This document shows positions 14,523 through 21,286 of a stretch of 22,625 nt of DNA, one piece after another. Numbering within the stretch: position 1 is the first letter of the stretch; each line of letters starts with the position of its first letter. The DNA comes from Pseudomonadota bacterium (GTDB lineage: Bacteria > Desulfobacterota > Desulfobacteria > Desulfobacterales > RPRI01), in contig JAHJRK010000497.1 in the NCBI GenBank assembly GCA_018830925.1, positions 1 to 22,625 on the forward strand, in the 5' to 3' direction. The position numbers and the translations under genes were made by a program. A model generated the notes under the pieces. The model was not told the DNA's origin. It saw only the letters and a program-made list of their open reading frames with translations, and searched no databases.

Positions 14523-14891
14523 ATGCAGCAGGAGAATATAAAAAAAATAAGGGTGCACAATGATGCTGAGTTTGCTTTTAAGCAACAGCCCGGAGAGCTG
14601 GGAGCGGCAAAGAAACCCCCGCTATTAGATTATTACATCCCCGAAAAAAAAGAAGGATGTGAGCTGATCCGGCGCTTTTTTTCGGAACGGTGTTTTAAGG
14701 ATCCTAAATCCATTGTTTCGGCCAGTCTCCTGTATGGAGAGTTTTTAACCTGGTTATTTTCAAACAAAATATCCGAAAATCCGATCTCGCAGAAGCGTTT
14801 TGGAACATTATTGCGTCAAAATGGAGAAATTAAATTGAAATTTGGCGTTTGGTTTTACAAATTCATCAATATTAAACCAAAAACTGATTAA
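14523..14891 (+). CDS. Stand-alone primase-type (D5/P4) C-terminal winged-helix protein
   Basis: A 122-residue protein. From about residue 40 it reads CELIRRFFSERCFKDPKSIV, ASLLYGEFLTWL, ISENPISQKRFGTLLRQNG and a final beta strand with GVWFYKFI. This order (acidic/helical lead, 'LY..F..W', 'pls...FG..L...g', 'g.w.Y.gi') is the winged-helix domain found at the C-terminus of P4-type and poxvirus D5-type primase-helicases. The helicase and primase parts are missing, and about 40 polar residues precede the domain. AAAGGAGAAGG upstream fixes the start. It may bind the origin, regulate copy number, or be a remnant of a primase gene; the intact start signal argues for a working gene. Followed by the candidate origin. 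Confidence 0.7.
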   Translation: MQQENIKKIRVHNDAEFAFKQQPGELGAAKKPPLLDYYIPEKKEGCELIRRFFSERCFKDPKSIVSASLLYGEFLTWLFSNKISENPISQKRFGTLLRQNGEIKLKFGVWFYKFINIKPKTD

Positions 14892-15285
14892 ATAATTTCG
14901 CTTTTTTTCTGTTTTTCTCTGTTCTTTATCACTTTAAAACATACATAATTAGTTTAATATATATTAATTAAGATATTGTAATAATAGATGAATATGTAAT
15001 TTATATAAAATGGATGATAGGGATGATCTGGACGATAGAATAGGGGATATAAGATAGCTGGAGATTTATTTCTATATATAGGAAATCTCTGCAAACAAGG
15101 TCTTTATCGTCCAACCAGGGTAAAATGATCTTTTAAAAGAAAATAGTTGATGGGTGTCTAAACAGACACCTGCGCCGGAAGAAAAAGGAATTTCCGGCGT
15201 ATTGGACGTTTGTAATGTTGTATGTATTATGTGCGGGGCGGCGCAAGATTTGCTTTTTAAGCGTTACAAAGTCAGAGGATTTTAA
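14892..15285. other. AT-rich, repeat-containing gap: candidate origin or control region
   Basis: About 390 bases without a gene. It contains an AT-rich tract (about 14932-15010), three adjacent 9-mers GGATGATAG, GGATGATCT and GGACGATAG at 15012-15038, a 7-bp inverted repeat GAGATTT/AAATCTC at 15061-15089 enclosing CTATATATAG, and two neat hairpins: GGTGTCT-AAAC-AGACACC at 15153-15170 and CGCCGGAA...TTCCGGCG at 15173-15199. AT-rich DNA plus iteron-like repeats next to a primase-type domain gene suggests a replication origin; the hairpins could instead be a leader of the following operon. Confidence 0.4.
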
Positions 15286-16011
15286 ATGTCAAAAATAAAT
15301 AAATTAAAAAATAAAACTATCTCCAGCCTTCGGCCTGCAGAGTATAACCCGCGCAAGATCACACCGAAGCAGCTCGACATGCTTGGAAGGTCAATGAAGG
15401 AGTATGGCGACCTGTCCGGCATCGTTTTTAACACTCACACCGGCCAGCTGGTGGGTGGACATCAACGCATTAAGCATCTTGATCCGACGTGGAATGTTGT
15501 AAAAAGAAAGCATTCCGATTCGGTCGGCACTGTTGCCCTGGGCGAGATTGAAACACCTTTTGGGATCTGGTCATACCGGGAAGTAAACTGGCCGCTCGAA
15601 AAGGAAAAGGCCGCTAACGTGGCGGCAAATCAACATGGCGGATATTTTGATATGCCAAAGCTCCGGGATCTTCTGATTGAAATTGATTCTAATCTTATGG
15701 ATATGGAGTCGATCGGATTCGATGAAGGCGAACTAAGCGATCTCCTGGTATCCGAGGAAGAGTTTATTACAGCATTCCAAACAGCAGACAAAACCATTGA
15801 AGCGCTAACCGTAAAAATAAGGAAAATTGCGGGGGAAAATCCAAAGAAAATGAATGACGCCCTTGCGGTTGTTGTTCAAAACGGAAGCGGTAACAACGTC
15901 TTGTTTCTTATAGATCCATGCACGAAAGACATTGTTGCGGAGCTCAAACGATATGCCGAAAGCGGCGAACACTCTGCGCTCGAATGCCTAATAAGGTCAT
16001 TACTTCTATGA
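15286..16011 (+). CDS. ParB/sulfiredoxin-fold nuclease-like protein
   Basis: A 241-residue protein with an N-terminal ParB/Srx-like domain: ISSLRPAEYNPRKIT, LGRSMKEYGDLSGIVFN and the signature VGGHQR (residues 56-61). The middle has ANVAANQHGGYFDMPKLRDLL, as seen in phage ParB-like proteins, and the C-terminal 80 residues look like a separate alpha/beta segment. There is no helix-turn-helix typical of chromosomal ParB, so plasmid partition is unlikely. It overlaps the next gene by ATGA. In E. coli the pair IbrB (ParB-like) and IbrA (PAPS-reductase-like) is known as a regulatory module, and phages often carry the same two folds together; the pairing here matches that type. The enzymatic role is not known. 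Confidence 0.85.
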   Translation: MSKINKLKNKTISSLRPAEYNPRKITPKQLDMLGRSMKEYGDLSGIVFNTHTGQLVGGHQRIKHLDPTWNVVKRKHSDSVGTVALGEIETPFGIWSYREVNWPLEKEKAANVAANQHGGYFDMPKLRDLLIEIDSNLMDMESIGFDEGELSDLLVSEEEFITAFQTADKTIEALTVKIRKIAGENPKKMNDALAVVVQNGSGNNVLFLIDPCTKDIVAELKRYAESGEHSALECLIRSLLL

Positions 16012-16889
16012 AAACGGCAATCAGAATCATTGATTCGGCAATGATCGAAAGCAAGAAAGCCTGTCTTGCCTTTTCCGGGGGATCAGACAGCGTTCTTTTA
16101 TTGGATATCGTTTTTAGGCATACGGATCACCGACCAATCGTTATCTTTGCCGATTCTCAAATGGAATATCCCGAAACCGAAACATTTTGCCGGGAGGTTT
16201 GTAAAATTTATGGGGCAGAACTTCATGTTGCCAGGGCGAACCGCACACCCGAAGAGCAATGGCAAAAGCAGGGATGGCCGATGATGGGAAAAATCGCGGC
16301 GAGAACATGGATGCAGAGGCACAAAAAAAGATCCCTGGGCTTTAAGATCGATGTTTCGTCATGTTGCAGGAATATGAAAATCGCGCCGGCACGGAACCTG
16401 GCTGTGAAACTTGGCTGCGATCTGCAGTTGACCGGAGTCCGAGGATCAAGTGACGATATGCTTAGAGGACTTCGGACAATCAAGGACGGCCACACACATT
16501 ATGTCAAGACAGACAAACTGACAATATGCAACCCTTTGACCGGATGGACGGACACCATGGGCCGGAGATATCGCGACAAACACCAGCTTCCGATCCATCC
16601 GGCGAAAGCCAGAGGAGCCATGACTATCGGTTGTGTATGTTGCGGCGGCGGATCTCAGTTCACAATCAGCGCATTCCGTTTATTACGATCTACCTGGCCG
16701 GAAGCCTGGCATAAATATATTGTTGATTTGCACCTGGGCGAAATTATTCTTTCTATTAAATATGATGTACCACTTGATAAGGTTAAATCGGCAATTCAGG
16801 ACCTGGGCGGACTTGAGACCTTAGCTAAAAACCGCCCTTGGCTTTTCGATTTTACAGCAAAGAACCCGCGACCAGGATACGAGAAATGA
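16008..16889 (+). CDS. PAPS-reductase-like PP-loop protein (IbrA/DndC-related fold)
   Basis: A 293-residue protein of the PP-loop ATP pyrophosphatase/PAPS reductase superfamily. The PP-loop is SGGSDS at residues 23-28, followed by VIFADSQMEYPET, the usual second beta strand. Cys pairs C119-C120 and C209/C211/C212 (GCVCCGGG) could hold an Fe-S cluster, as in DndC and related reductases. ATG at 16008 overlaps the stop of the ParB-like gene by four bases; a longer reading from 15918 only repeats that gene's DNA in another frame. It is likely to activate or transfer sulfur or another group in an ATP-dependent way, perhaps on nucleic acid, but substrate is unknown. True assimilatory sulfate reduction is unlikely for a phage-borne gene with this context. 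Confidence 0.88.
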   Translation: MKTAIRIIDSAMIESKKACLAFSGGSDSVLLLDIVFRHTDHRPIVIFADSQMEYPETETFCREVCKIYGAELHVARANRTPEEQWQKQGWPMMGKIAARTWMQRHKKRSLGFKIDVSSCCRNMKIAPARNLAVKLGCDLQLTGVRGSSDDMLRGLRTIKDGHTHYVKTDKLTICNPLTGWTDTMGRRYRDKHQLPIHPAKARGAMTIGCVCCGGGSQFTISAFRLLRSTWPEAWHKYIVDLHLGEIILSIKYDVPLDKVKSAIQDLGGLETLAKNRPWLFDFTAKNPRPGYEK

Positions 16890-17182
16890 AAGACTACTCA
16901 TATTTTAAAAACCTGACGCCCAGGCAGCAATTAAACGACCTGATTCATAAATACGCTCAGGCCAACAACATGGCCTATGGCGATGCATGGCGCGAGTTTG
17001 ATAAAAGATGGAAGGCCAGGACCGGGACGGCTCTTTCATGGCTGAAATGGCAATATAACCAGGCTAATCAAACAAGCATGACAATACCGGCGTTCCTGGA
17101 AAGAATAGATAAAATTGAAGCAGCGTTGCTCATTGCTCACGACATGACAGGAAACTTTTTATTACAATCAAAGGATAAATGA
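16886..17182 (+). CDS. Small phage-type protein in the ParB-PAPS operon
   Basis: A 98-residue protein; its ATG overlaps the previous stop (ATGA at 16886-16889) and its own stop abuts the next ATG. The segment LTPRQQLNDLIHKYAQANNM-AYGDAWREFDKRWKARTG resembles the C-terminal 'Y..aw.el...f..rtG' pattern of phage antirepressor ORF6C-type domains, followed by a helix (AFLERIDKIEAALLIAHDM) that may form a coiled coil. The similarity is by eye and weak. Its tight coupling on both sides argues that it acts with the ParB-like/PAPS-like pair or with the packaging gene. Confidence 0.7.
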   Translation: MKDYSYFKNLTPRQQLNDLIHKYAQANNMAYGDAWREFDKRWKARTGTALSWLKWQYNQANQTSMTIPAFLERIDKIEAALLIAHDMTGNFLLQSKDK

Positions 17183-17971
17183 ATGAACAAAAACGAATTT
17201 GATAAATTAATTCAAAACTACCCACCCGAAAAAGCAAAAAAAGGGATCCTTTTATTTAATGGCGTGGTGTCCGGCGCCGCTGCGTATCAACAAGATTCTT
17301 CCCTGAGCAATTTGAAAAGCTGGCAGGCGGCGGAAGCGGCCCTCGATGAATTCATCGGAGGCATTAGTAACAAGTCGGATTCTGCTGTTTTCCGGAACCG
17401 CGTTGCAGTTATTGAATATTTGAAAAAGAACAATATCCGGATCGGGAAATCAAAGCTTTATAAAGACGCTGATTTCGGGAAACTCCGGGTGCAGCCGGAC
17501 GGCTCGGTACTACTCTCAGATGTCGAACTTTATACCAGGGCATACCTGACGCCAAAACAGAAAACTGCAGTAAATGCTGATATTGAAGCCCTTCAAAAAG
17601 AAAAGCTTGAAAAGGAAAACCAGAAGCTCGATGAGCAGATCGCAAAGCTCGCCTGGGATCGGGAGAAAGAAGCCGGACGGTATCTGTTGCGAAGTGATTT
17701 TGAAATGGAGCTGGCCGCACGGGCGGCGGTGCTCGAAATGTCCCTGCGGCAGATGGCACAAACAAAGGCTTACGACTGGGTCGCAGTTTGCCGGGGAGAG
17801 CACAGCAAGGCGGCGGACATGGCGGCTATGGTTACGGCGGAGATTGGCACGGTGCTCAATGATTATGCGACAACGGACAGTTTCCAGGTGATATTTATTC
17901 CGGAAGAGTCTCAAGCGTTAAAAAATCAGGATAAATTGAAACTCGAAAATCATTGTGCGGAGGAAGAATAA
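17183..17971 (+). CDS. Nu1-like terminase small subunit / DNA-packaging protein
   Basis: A 262-residue protein. A winged-helix/MerR-like part lies at about residues 60-115 (VAVIEYLKKNNIRIGKSKLY...FGKLRVQPDGSVLLSDVELY), then a coiled coil (KEKLEKENQKLDEQIAKLAWDREK, about 130-160), then a helical C-terminus (LLRSDFEMELAARAAVLEMSLRQM...AAMVTAEIGTVLNDYA). That order resembles lambda Nu1-type small terminase subunits, which bind the packaging site. No large terminase follows. In phage satellites a lone small terminase redirects helper packaging; that is a possible reading, not shown. It starts right after the previous stop and is the last gene of the tight operon. Confidence 0.65.
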   Translation: MNKNEFDKLIQNYPPEKAKKGILLFNGVVSGAAAYQQDSSLSNLKSWQAAEAALDEFIGGISNKSDSAVFRNRVAVIEYLKKNNIRIGKSKLYKDADFGKLRVQPDGSVLLSDVELYTRAYLTPKQKTAVNADIEALQKEKLEKENQKLDEQIAKLAWDREKEAGRYLLRSDFEMELAARAAVLEMSLRQMAQTKAYDWVAVCRGEHSKAADMAAMVTAEIGTVLNDYATTDSFQVIFIPEESQALKNQDKLKLENHCAEEE

Positions 17972-17975
17972 CGTC

Positions 17976-18230
17976 ATGAGAAAAAAGGAACCATTATCAG
18001 CGGATCAAATCAGATTAAAAGAACTCGATAAAGTTATTAAAAAAAATCAAAATCGTTTGTATTCATTTCTCATTGCCCTGGGAGAATTAAGTCATAAAGA
18101 ATTGCATACATCGTCTCATAAAAATCTGGATGAATATTTGTTTTACAAACATAAATTCCCGATGAAGATAACAACTGATTTAGAAAAAGTTGCAGTAACT
18201 TTTTATAATTGGTTTTATAATATAAAGTAA
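17976..18230 (+). CDS. Hypothetical protein (84 aa)
   Basis: A basic 84-residue protein, ATG at 17976 with GGAGGAAG nine bases upstream (GTG at 17955 is an in-frame alternative that would overlap the previous gene). One long polar helix (ADQIRLKELDKVIKKNQNRLYSF) is followed by a second helical part with aromatic residues (YFLFYKHKF-type, EKVAVTFYNWFYNIK). Not recognised. Its codons are AT-rich compared with the operon before it. Confidence 0.6.
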   Translation: MRKKEPLSADQIRLKELDKVIKKNQNRLYSFLIALGELSHKELHTSSHKNLDEYLFYKHKFPMKITTDLEKVAVTFYNWFYNIK

Positions 18231-18310
18231 TATTTTGCATGATGCGGGAATCACGGAAACAGCGAAATATAGAAGTACTTACTCGCTTTTAAATTAGAAG
18301 GAAGGAAATA

Positions 18311-18586
18311 ATGTTTGGACGCAAGCTTAACGGGATTGCTGAGATTAAAAAATACCTGGGACTTCAAGAGAATCTCACCGTTTTGGATTGGAAGATTGGT
18401 TATGACTTGCCAGTAAAAAAAGTTGGCGGCATCTGGACCGCTAAAAAATCTGAGTTAAAAAAATGGTTCAATCAACACAAAGACCTTCGAGAAGCACAGC
18501 CGGAACCACGGGAAGTTTTCAGGCTGGTAGTTGAAAAAGGCCGCTTTGGTTTACTAAAAACAAAATTGATACGGGAAAGGAAATGA
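18311..18586 (+). CDS. Excisionase-like wHTH protein, array member 1 (one domain)
   Basis: A 91-residue protein. Residues about 6-55 read LNGIAEIKKYLGLQENLTVL, DWKIGYDLPVKKVGG and IWTAKKSELKKWF: the AlpA/excisionase winged-helix layout (I..yl....tv..wk...g.P..k..g.w.....l..W). A basic tail follows (EREVFRLVVEKGRFGLLKTKL-type). AGGAAGG eight bases upstream fixes the start. It is the first of three consecutive genes built from this domain; the next starts four bases after its stop. A DNA-binding regulator or directionality factor is expected. Confidence 0.75.
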   Translation: MFGRKLNGIAEIKKYLGLQENLTVLDWKIGYDLPVKKVGGIWTAKKSELKKWFNQHKDLREAQPEPREVFRLVVEKGRFGLLKTKLIRERK

Positions 18587-18589
18587 AAC

Positions 18590-19066
18590 ATGGAAAATTC
18601 AGAAGAAAAACAAAACGACGTTATATTAAGCGGAGTCAAGGAAATCGAAAAACAGCTTCATCGAAGTTTTATCAACCTGGTTACATTGAAAACCGCGTAT
18701 GGTTTCCCGCTCAAAAAAATCAACGGCCTTCCCAGCGTAAACCTGCGCGAACTGGCCGAATGGGTGAAAGAATGGGGCAATGGGCGACCTTTTGAAAAAA
18801 TCACGACCGAAATATTACAGGCGCGACAAAACCATCTTAAACTTTTGGCTATGCCTGCAACGCCCCTGGGATCGATCAACGAAATAGTCGAGTTCACCGG
18901 TTGTGAGCAACACGTAATAATAAATTGGCATAAGCTCGGAACAAACTGCCCGATCAAAAGGGATAAGACAGGTTATTCTGTTGACGGTAAAGATCTCAGA
19001 TTGTGGATGGAAGGCATGGGGATTATAGCAGGATATAGAGAAATTCGCAGTCTTGATACTTTTTAA
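18590..19066 (+). CDS. Excisionase-like wHTH protein, array member 2 (two domains)
   Basis: A 158-residue protein with two copies of the same winged-helix unit. The first (about 12-65) reads ILSGVKEIEKQLHRSFINLV, TLKTAYGFPLKKING and LRELAEWVKEWG; the second (about 95-150) reads GSINEIVEFTGCEQHVII, NWHKLGTNCPIKRDKTG and GKDLRLWMEGMG. Both keep the 'I..i......t...W/LK...g.P.kk..g.....l..W' spacing. AAAGGA ten bases before the ATG supports the start. It is separated from member 1 by four bases, so it is likely cotranscribed. Two domains could read adjacent DNA half-sites. Confidence 0.75.
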   Translation: MENSEEKQNDVILSGVKEIEKQLHRSFINLVTLKTAYGFPLKKINGLPSVNLRELAEWVKEWGNGRPFEKITTEILQARQNHLKLLAMPATPLGSINEIVEFTGCEQHVIINWHKLGTNCPIKRDKTGYSVDGKDLRLWMEGMGIIAGYREIRSLDTF

Positions 19067-19123
19067 ACACAGGATCCTTATCGAGTATGCTCAAAGAAAT
19101 AATTTAAAAATGAGGAAATTAAA

Positions 19124-19540
19124 ATGGATAAAATTTTAAACGGAGTTGACAAAATTATGGAATATACGCGAAAATCAGCGGTGGAGTTGATGGATCTGAA
19201 ACGTGATTTTGGATTTCCTATGATAAAAAAAGACGGCGTTTTCTATATCTCAATTAGTGCGCTCGTAAAATGGCTGAAGTCCTGGGGCATACAGGACCCG
19301 CTGAAAATTGTATACGCAGATGTCGAAAAACTTTGGATACGACGGGAAGAAGCAAAAGAGACGGGCAAAATGTTATCCGGTGATGTTGCTGCTATTTGTG
19401 AAAAGCTGAGGATCTCTCCTGCTACATTCTTAAGTCTGTTGAAAAACGAAGATTTCCCGGCCCGGAAAGTACCAGGCACAAATCAATATGAGGTCAACTC
19501 AAAAAAATGGCGGGATTACTACGAAAAAATCTCTCGCTGA
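19124..19540 (+). CDS. Excisionase-like wHTH protein, array member 3 (two domains)
   Basis: A 138-residue protein with two winged-helix units like member 2. The first (about 4-55) reads ILNGVDKIMEYTRKSAVELM, DLKRDFGFPMIKKDG and LVKWLKSWG, very like the first unit of member 2. The second (about 85-138) reads LSGDVAAICEKLRISPATFL, LLKNEDFPARKVPG and ends with KKWRDYYEKISR. GAGGA seven bases upstream supports the start. The tandem set of members 1-3 holds five domain copies in 1.2 kb, consistent with gene duplication within the element. Confidence 0.75.
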   Translation: MDKILNGVDKIMEYTRKSAVELMDLKRDFGFPMIKKDGVFYISISALVKWLKSWGIQDPLKIVYADVEKLWIRREEAKETGKMLSGDVAAICEKLRISPATFLSLLKNEDFPARKVPGTNQYEVNSKKWRDYYEKISR

Positions 19541-19568
19541 TATTGTTGCCTTTCCCGATCGGGGCACA

Positions 19569-19592
19569 AACAGGATGTCAATATGTCCTGTA
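19569..19592. promoter_or_regulatory. Small inverted repeat after the wHTH array
   Basis: ACAGGA...TCCTGT, 6-bp arms with a ten-base spacer, lies about 30 bases after array member 3. It could be an operator for one of those regulators; this is inference only. Confidence 0.3.
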
Positions 19593-19617
19593 TAAAGTCG
19601 GGCGTTGTTTCTCTCCA

Positions 19618-19653
19618 GGTGGGTGGCTGTAAATGGATCCGCAGCCACCCACC
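19618..19653. repeat. Perfect 12-bp hairpin upstream of the M41-like peptidase
   Basis: GGTGGGTGGCTG (19618-19629) and CAGCCACCCACC (19642-19653) pair perfectly around a 12-base loop. No T-run follows, so it is not a simple terminator. It lies 34 bases before the peptidase ATG, in what would be its leader. Confidence 0.55.
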
Positions 19654-19687
19654 ATATAAAATCTCTTTCAAAACTTAGGTGTTTTTT

Positions 19688-20410
19688 ATGAACAAAAAAA
19701 GAGTTGCTTATCACGAAAGCGCTCACGCCTTAATAGGCTGGTGTTTCGGTTACTCTCTGAAAATGGTCTCGATAAACCCGCAAATAGAAGCTTCACCGGA
19801 TATGGGCGGCATCTGCAGGGCATCTCCTCCAGGCAGGACGGAAGTATTCAGTGAACCAGCGATCCTTGCAGCCGAGTCAGTTTATTTTTCAATCGCGGGC
19901 CGTGTTTCGGATGATTTATTTTTTCCTGGTGAACCGGACGGCTCGAAGAAGGATTTTTTAGATGTAGTTTTAATGCTGCCGCCCGATGATACGACGCTTA
20001 GGATGAACGCTTTTCCTCGGCAAAAAAGCATCGAAGATTTCTACAGACGCTTCAAAGCACCAGTAAAAAAGATTCTCAAATCAAGCAAGGGCAAAAAAGC
20101 ATTGAAAGCACTATCCCTGGCATTATTGAAAGCCGGAACCCTCAGCGGCGCTGAAGCTGTCTTTATTCTTGAAAAGTCATGGGGAAAGCCTTTGCCTGCA
20201 AAAGCAAGACCGGCTGCCGATCATTGCTCCATAAAAGATCAAGGGGTTTCAACATACAATGGCCTTTTGCAGAGCCTGGGGACCTATATGTCGATTATGT
20301 TTGAAGATATAAATAGGCTGCGATGTGAATTCGAGGAGTCCGAAAACGATCACATCAATAGTGTAAGACATTATATGCTTCTTGTTAAAGCGCATTTATT
20401 ATCAAAATAA
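19688..20410 (+). CDS. Stand-alone FtsH-type (M41) zinc metallopeptidase-like protein
   Basis: A 240-residue protein that starts with the catalytic helix: H9-E10-S11-A12-H13 (AYHESAHALIGWCFG). Next comes MVSINPQ...GG, as after the HEAGH of FtsH. D89 (in GSKKDFLDV) stands 80 residues after the first His, the spacing of the third zinc ligand in FtsH. The AAA+ ATPase and membrane parts of FtsH are absent, so it is a soluble protease domain. The C-terminal half is helical and not recognised. ATG at 19688 gives the HExxH near the N-terminus, preferred to GTG at 19679; no strong ribosome site, and a perfect hairpin precedes it. It might process phage or host proteins; the target is unknown. Confidence 0.8.
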   Translation: MNKKRVAYHESAHALIGWCFGYSLKMVSINPQIEASPDMGGICRASPPGRTEVFSEPAILAAESVYFSIAGRVSDDLFFPGEPDGSKKDFLDVVLMLPPDDTTLRMNAFPRQKSIEDFYRRFKAPVKKILKSSKGKKALKALSLALLKAGTLSGAEAVFILEKSWGKPLPAKARPAADHCSIKDQGVSTYNGLLQSLGTYMSIMFEDINRLRCEFEESENDHINSVRHYMLLVKAHLLSK

Positions 20411-20458
20411 GAGTCGCTTATCCTGATTCATACCCCAATAACCTAACAGGGACTTTTG

Positions 20459-20779
20459 ATGATAAAAAATATCAGCAAAACAATTACCTCCGGATCCGGA
20501 TTAAATCGCCTCGCAATTGAGGAGATCGCCGGTGAGAAAATATCCGGGGAAAAAGGGCTTTGGGTTGCAGTGCTGGTTAATATTTTAAATGACCTACAGG
20601 CACCCACGCTTGATTCAAAACAGGAAGAGGCCAAACGGATAGTACTGCAAATGGAAGGCTGTTTCAATATTCTGGCTGAAACTTTCGATCTCGAACCCAA
20701 AATACTTCAAAAGCGGATCATCAAATCACTCCGGAGACGCGGTTTTGAATTGAATCCAGAGAAAACTAAAAGATGGTAA
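20459..20779 (+). CDS. Hypothetical helical protein (106 aa)
   Basis: A 106-residue basic helical protein. ATG at 20459, with AGGGA seven bases upstream, is preferred to TTG at 20456. The middle is hydrophobic enough for one buried helix (GLWVAVLVNILNDLQ), and the C-terminus is strongly basic (KILQKRIIKSLRRRGFELN), which could bind nucleic acid. No motif of a known family. It lies 48 bases after the M41-like peptidase gene in the same direction, so the two may share a transcript. Confidence 0.6.
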   Translation: MIKNISKTITSGSGLNRLAIEEIAGEKISGEKGLWVAVLVNILNDLQAPTLDSKQEEAKRIVLQMEGCFNILAETFDLEPKILQKRIIKSLRRRGFELNPEKTKRW

Positions 20780-20891
20780 AATGATGAATTTTCGGGCCTT
20801 GCCTTACCCTTGTCGGGGTCGAAATATACGCTCACAAGCGATTACAGAAGGCCGTTTTTTAAACAAAAACCCTAAAAAAGGCCCTATCGAA
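20780..20891. other. Convergent intergenic gap, no gene seen
   Basis: A 112-base gap between a plus-strand and a minus-strand gene. It contains GGCC-rich half-palindromes and A/T runs that could serve as terminators from either side, but I see no clean hairpin plus T-run. Confidence 0.3.
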
Positions 20892-21065
20892 TTATTTCTT
20901 TTGGGACTTTGACCTGGGAGGCTCAGAGGCTTTTAAACCCTCTTCTATAAGGCGGCGGATTGCTTCGGAACGGGTATTGATACGATTATTAAAGCGGTAG
21001 TCATCGATCCGTTTGAGCAGATCATTATCAACAACGAAATTCATAATGGGTTTTTCGGTTGGCAT
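20892..21065 (-). CDS. Ribbon-helix-helix (CopG/Arc-type) regulator, 57 aa
   Basis: ATG at 21065 to TAA at 20894-20892 on the minus strand encodes 57 residues: MPTEKPIMNFVVDNDLLKRI, then DDYRFNNRINTRSEAIRRLI and EEGLKASEPPRSKSQKK. IMNFVVDN is the DNA-reading beta strand, LLKRIDDYR helix 1, and TRSEAIRRLIEEGL helix 2, the classic RHH layout of CopG/ParD/MetJ-type repressors. Such proteins are dimeric repressors, often antitoxins. No toxin gene is adjacent on its strand in this window. It is divergent from the promoter at 21110-21138, whose -10 lies inside an imperfect palindrome, so it may repress that promoter. Confidence 0.85.
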   Translation of the reverse strand: MPTEKPIMNFVVDNDLLKRIDDYRFNNRINTRSEAIRRLIEEGLKASEPPRSKSQKK

Positions 21066-21109
21066 GAACCCTTATAAACCATAATCCTTATGCTGGTCAA
21101 TATATTTGC

Positions 21110-21138
21110 TTGACATATTAAGTTGTATCGATTATATC
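21110..21138 (+). promoter_or_regulatory. Strong sigma-70 promoter with overlapping palindrome
   Basis: TTGACA (21110-21115) is a perfect -35, with a 17-base spacer and TATATC at 21133-21138 as -10. Transcription would start near 21146. An imperfect palindrome TTAAG...CGAT...ATCG...CTTAA covers 21118-21150, spanning the -10, and could be the operator of the divergent RHH protein. Confidence 0.65.
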
Positions 21139-21145
21139 GGTTCTT

Positions 21146-21266
21146 AACTTCCAAACCATAAGCTATGAAATACAAAATTAATCAAATAAAGAATGCAGAG
21201 ATTCCGCAACTGGTGACGGTGCGGCGGCTACTTATGGCCGGGAGAGTCTCTGCATTTTTATTTTAA
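21146..21266 (+). ncRNA. Structured RNA with three-way junction and terminator
   Basis: Transcript from the promoter at 21110-21138 would contain an A-rich lead and then a closing 10-bp stem: AATGCAGAGA (21192-21201) with TCTCTGCATT (21247-21256). Inside it are two abutting hairpins, CCGCA-...-TGCGG at 21204-21224 and CGGC-...-GCCG at 21225-21240. The closing stem ends in TTTTTATTTTAATTT, so the fold doubles as a terminator. It is either a roughly 120-nt small RNA or the leader (attenuator or ligand-sensing element) of the protease gene that starts 30 bases later. It matches no riboswitch I recognise. Confidence 0.5.
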
Positions 21267-21286
21267 TTTAGAAATGAGGTTCTCCT

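Noticed and set aside
15286..16011. ParB-like gene as a plasmid partition protein
   Set aside because: No ParA gene is adjacent, no parS-type palindrome was noticed, and the central HTH of partition ParB is missing; its partner is a PAPS-reductase-like gene.
21192..21256. Hammerhead ribozyme (CUGGUGA resembles CUGAUGA)
   Set aside because: The conserved GAAA core segment and the cleavage triplet arrangement are absent.
20892..21266. Type II toxin-antitoxin pair
   Set aside because: The RHH protein could be an antitoxin, but no toxin-like gene is adjacent on its strand, so I list it only as a regulator.
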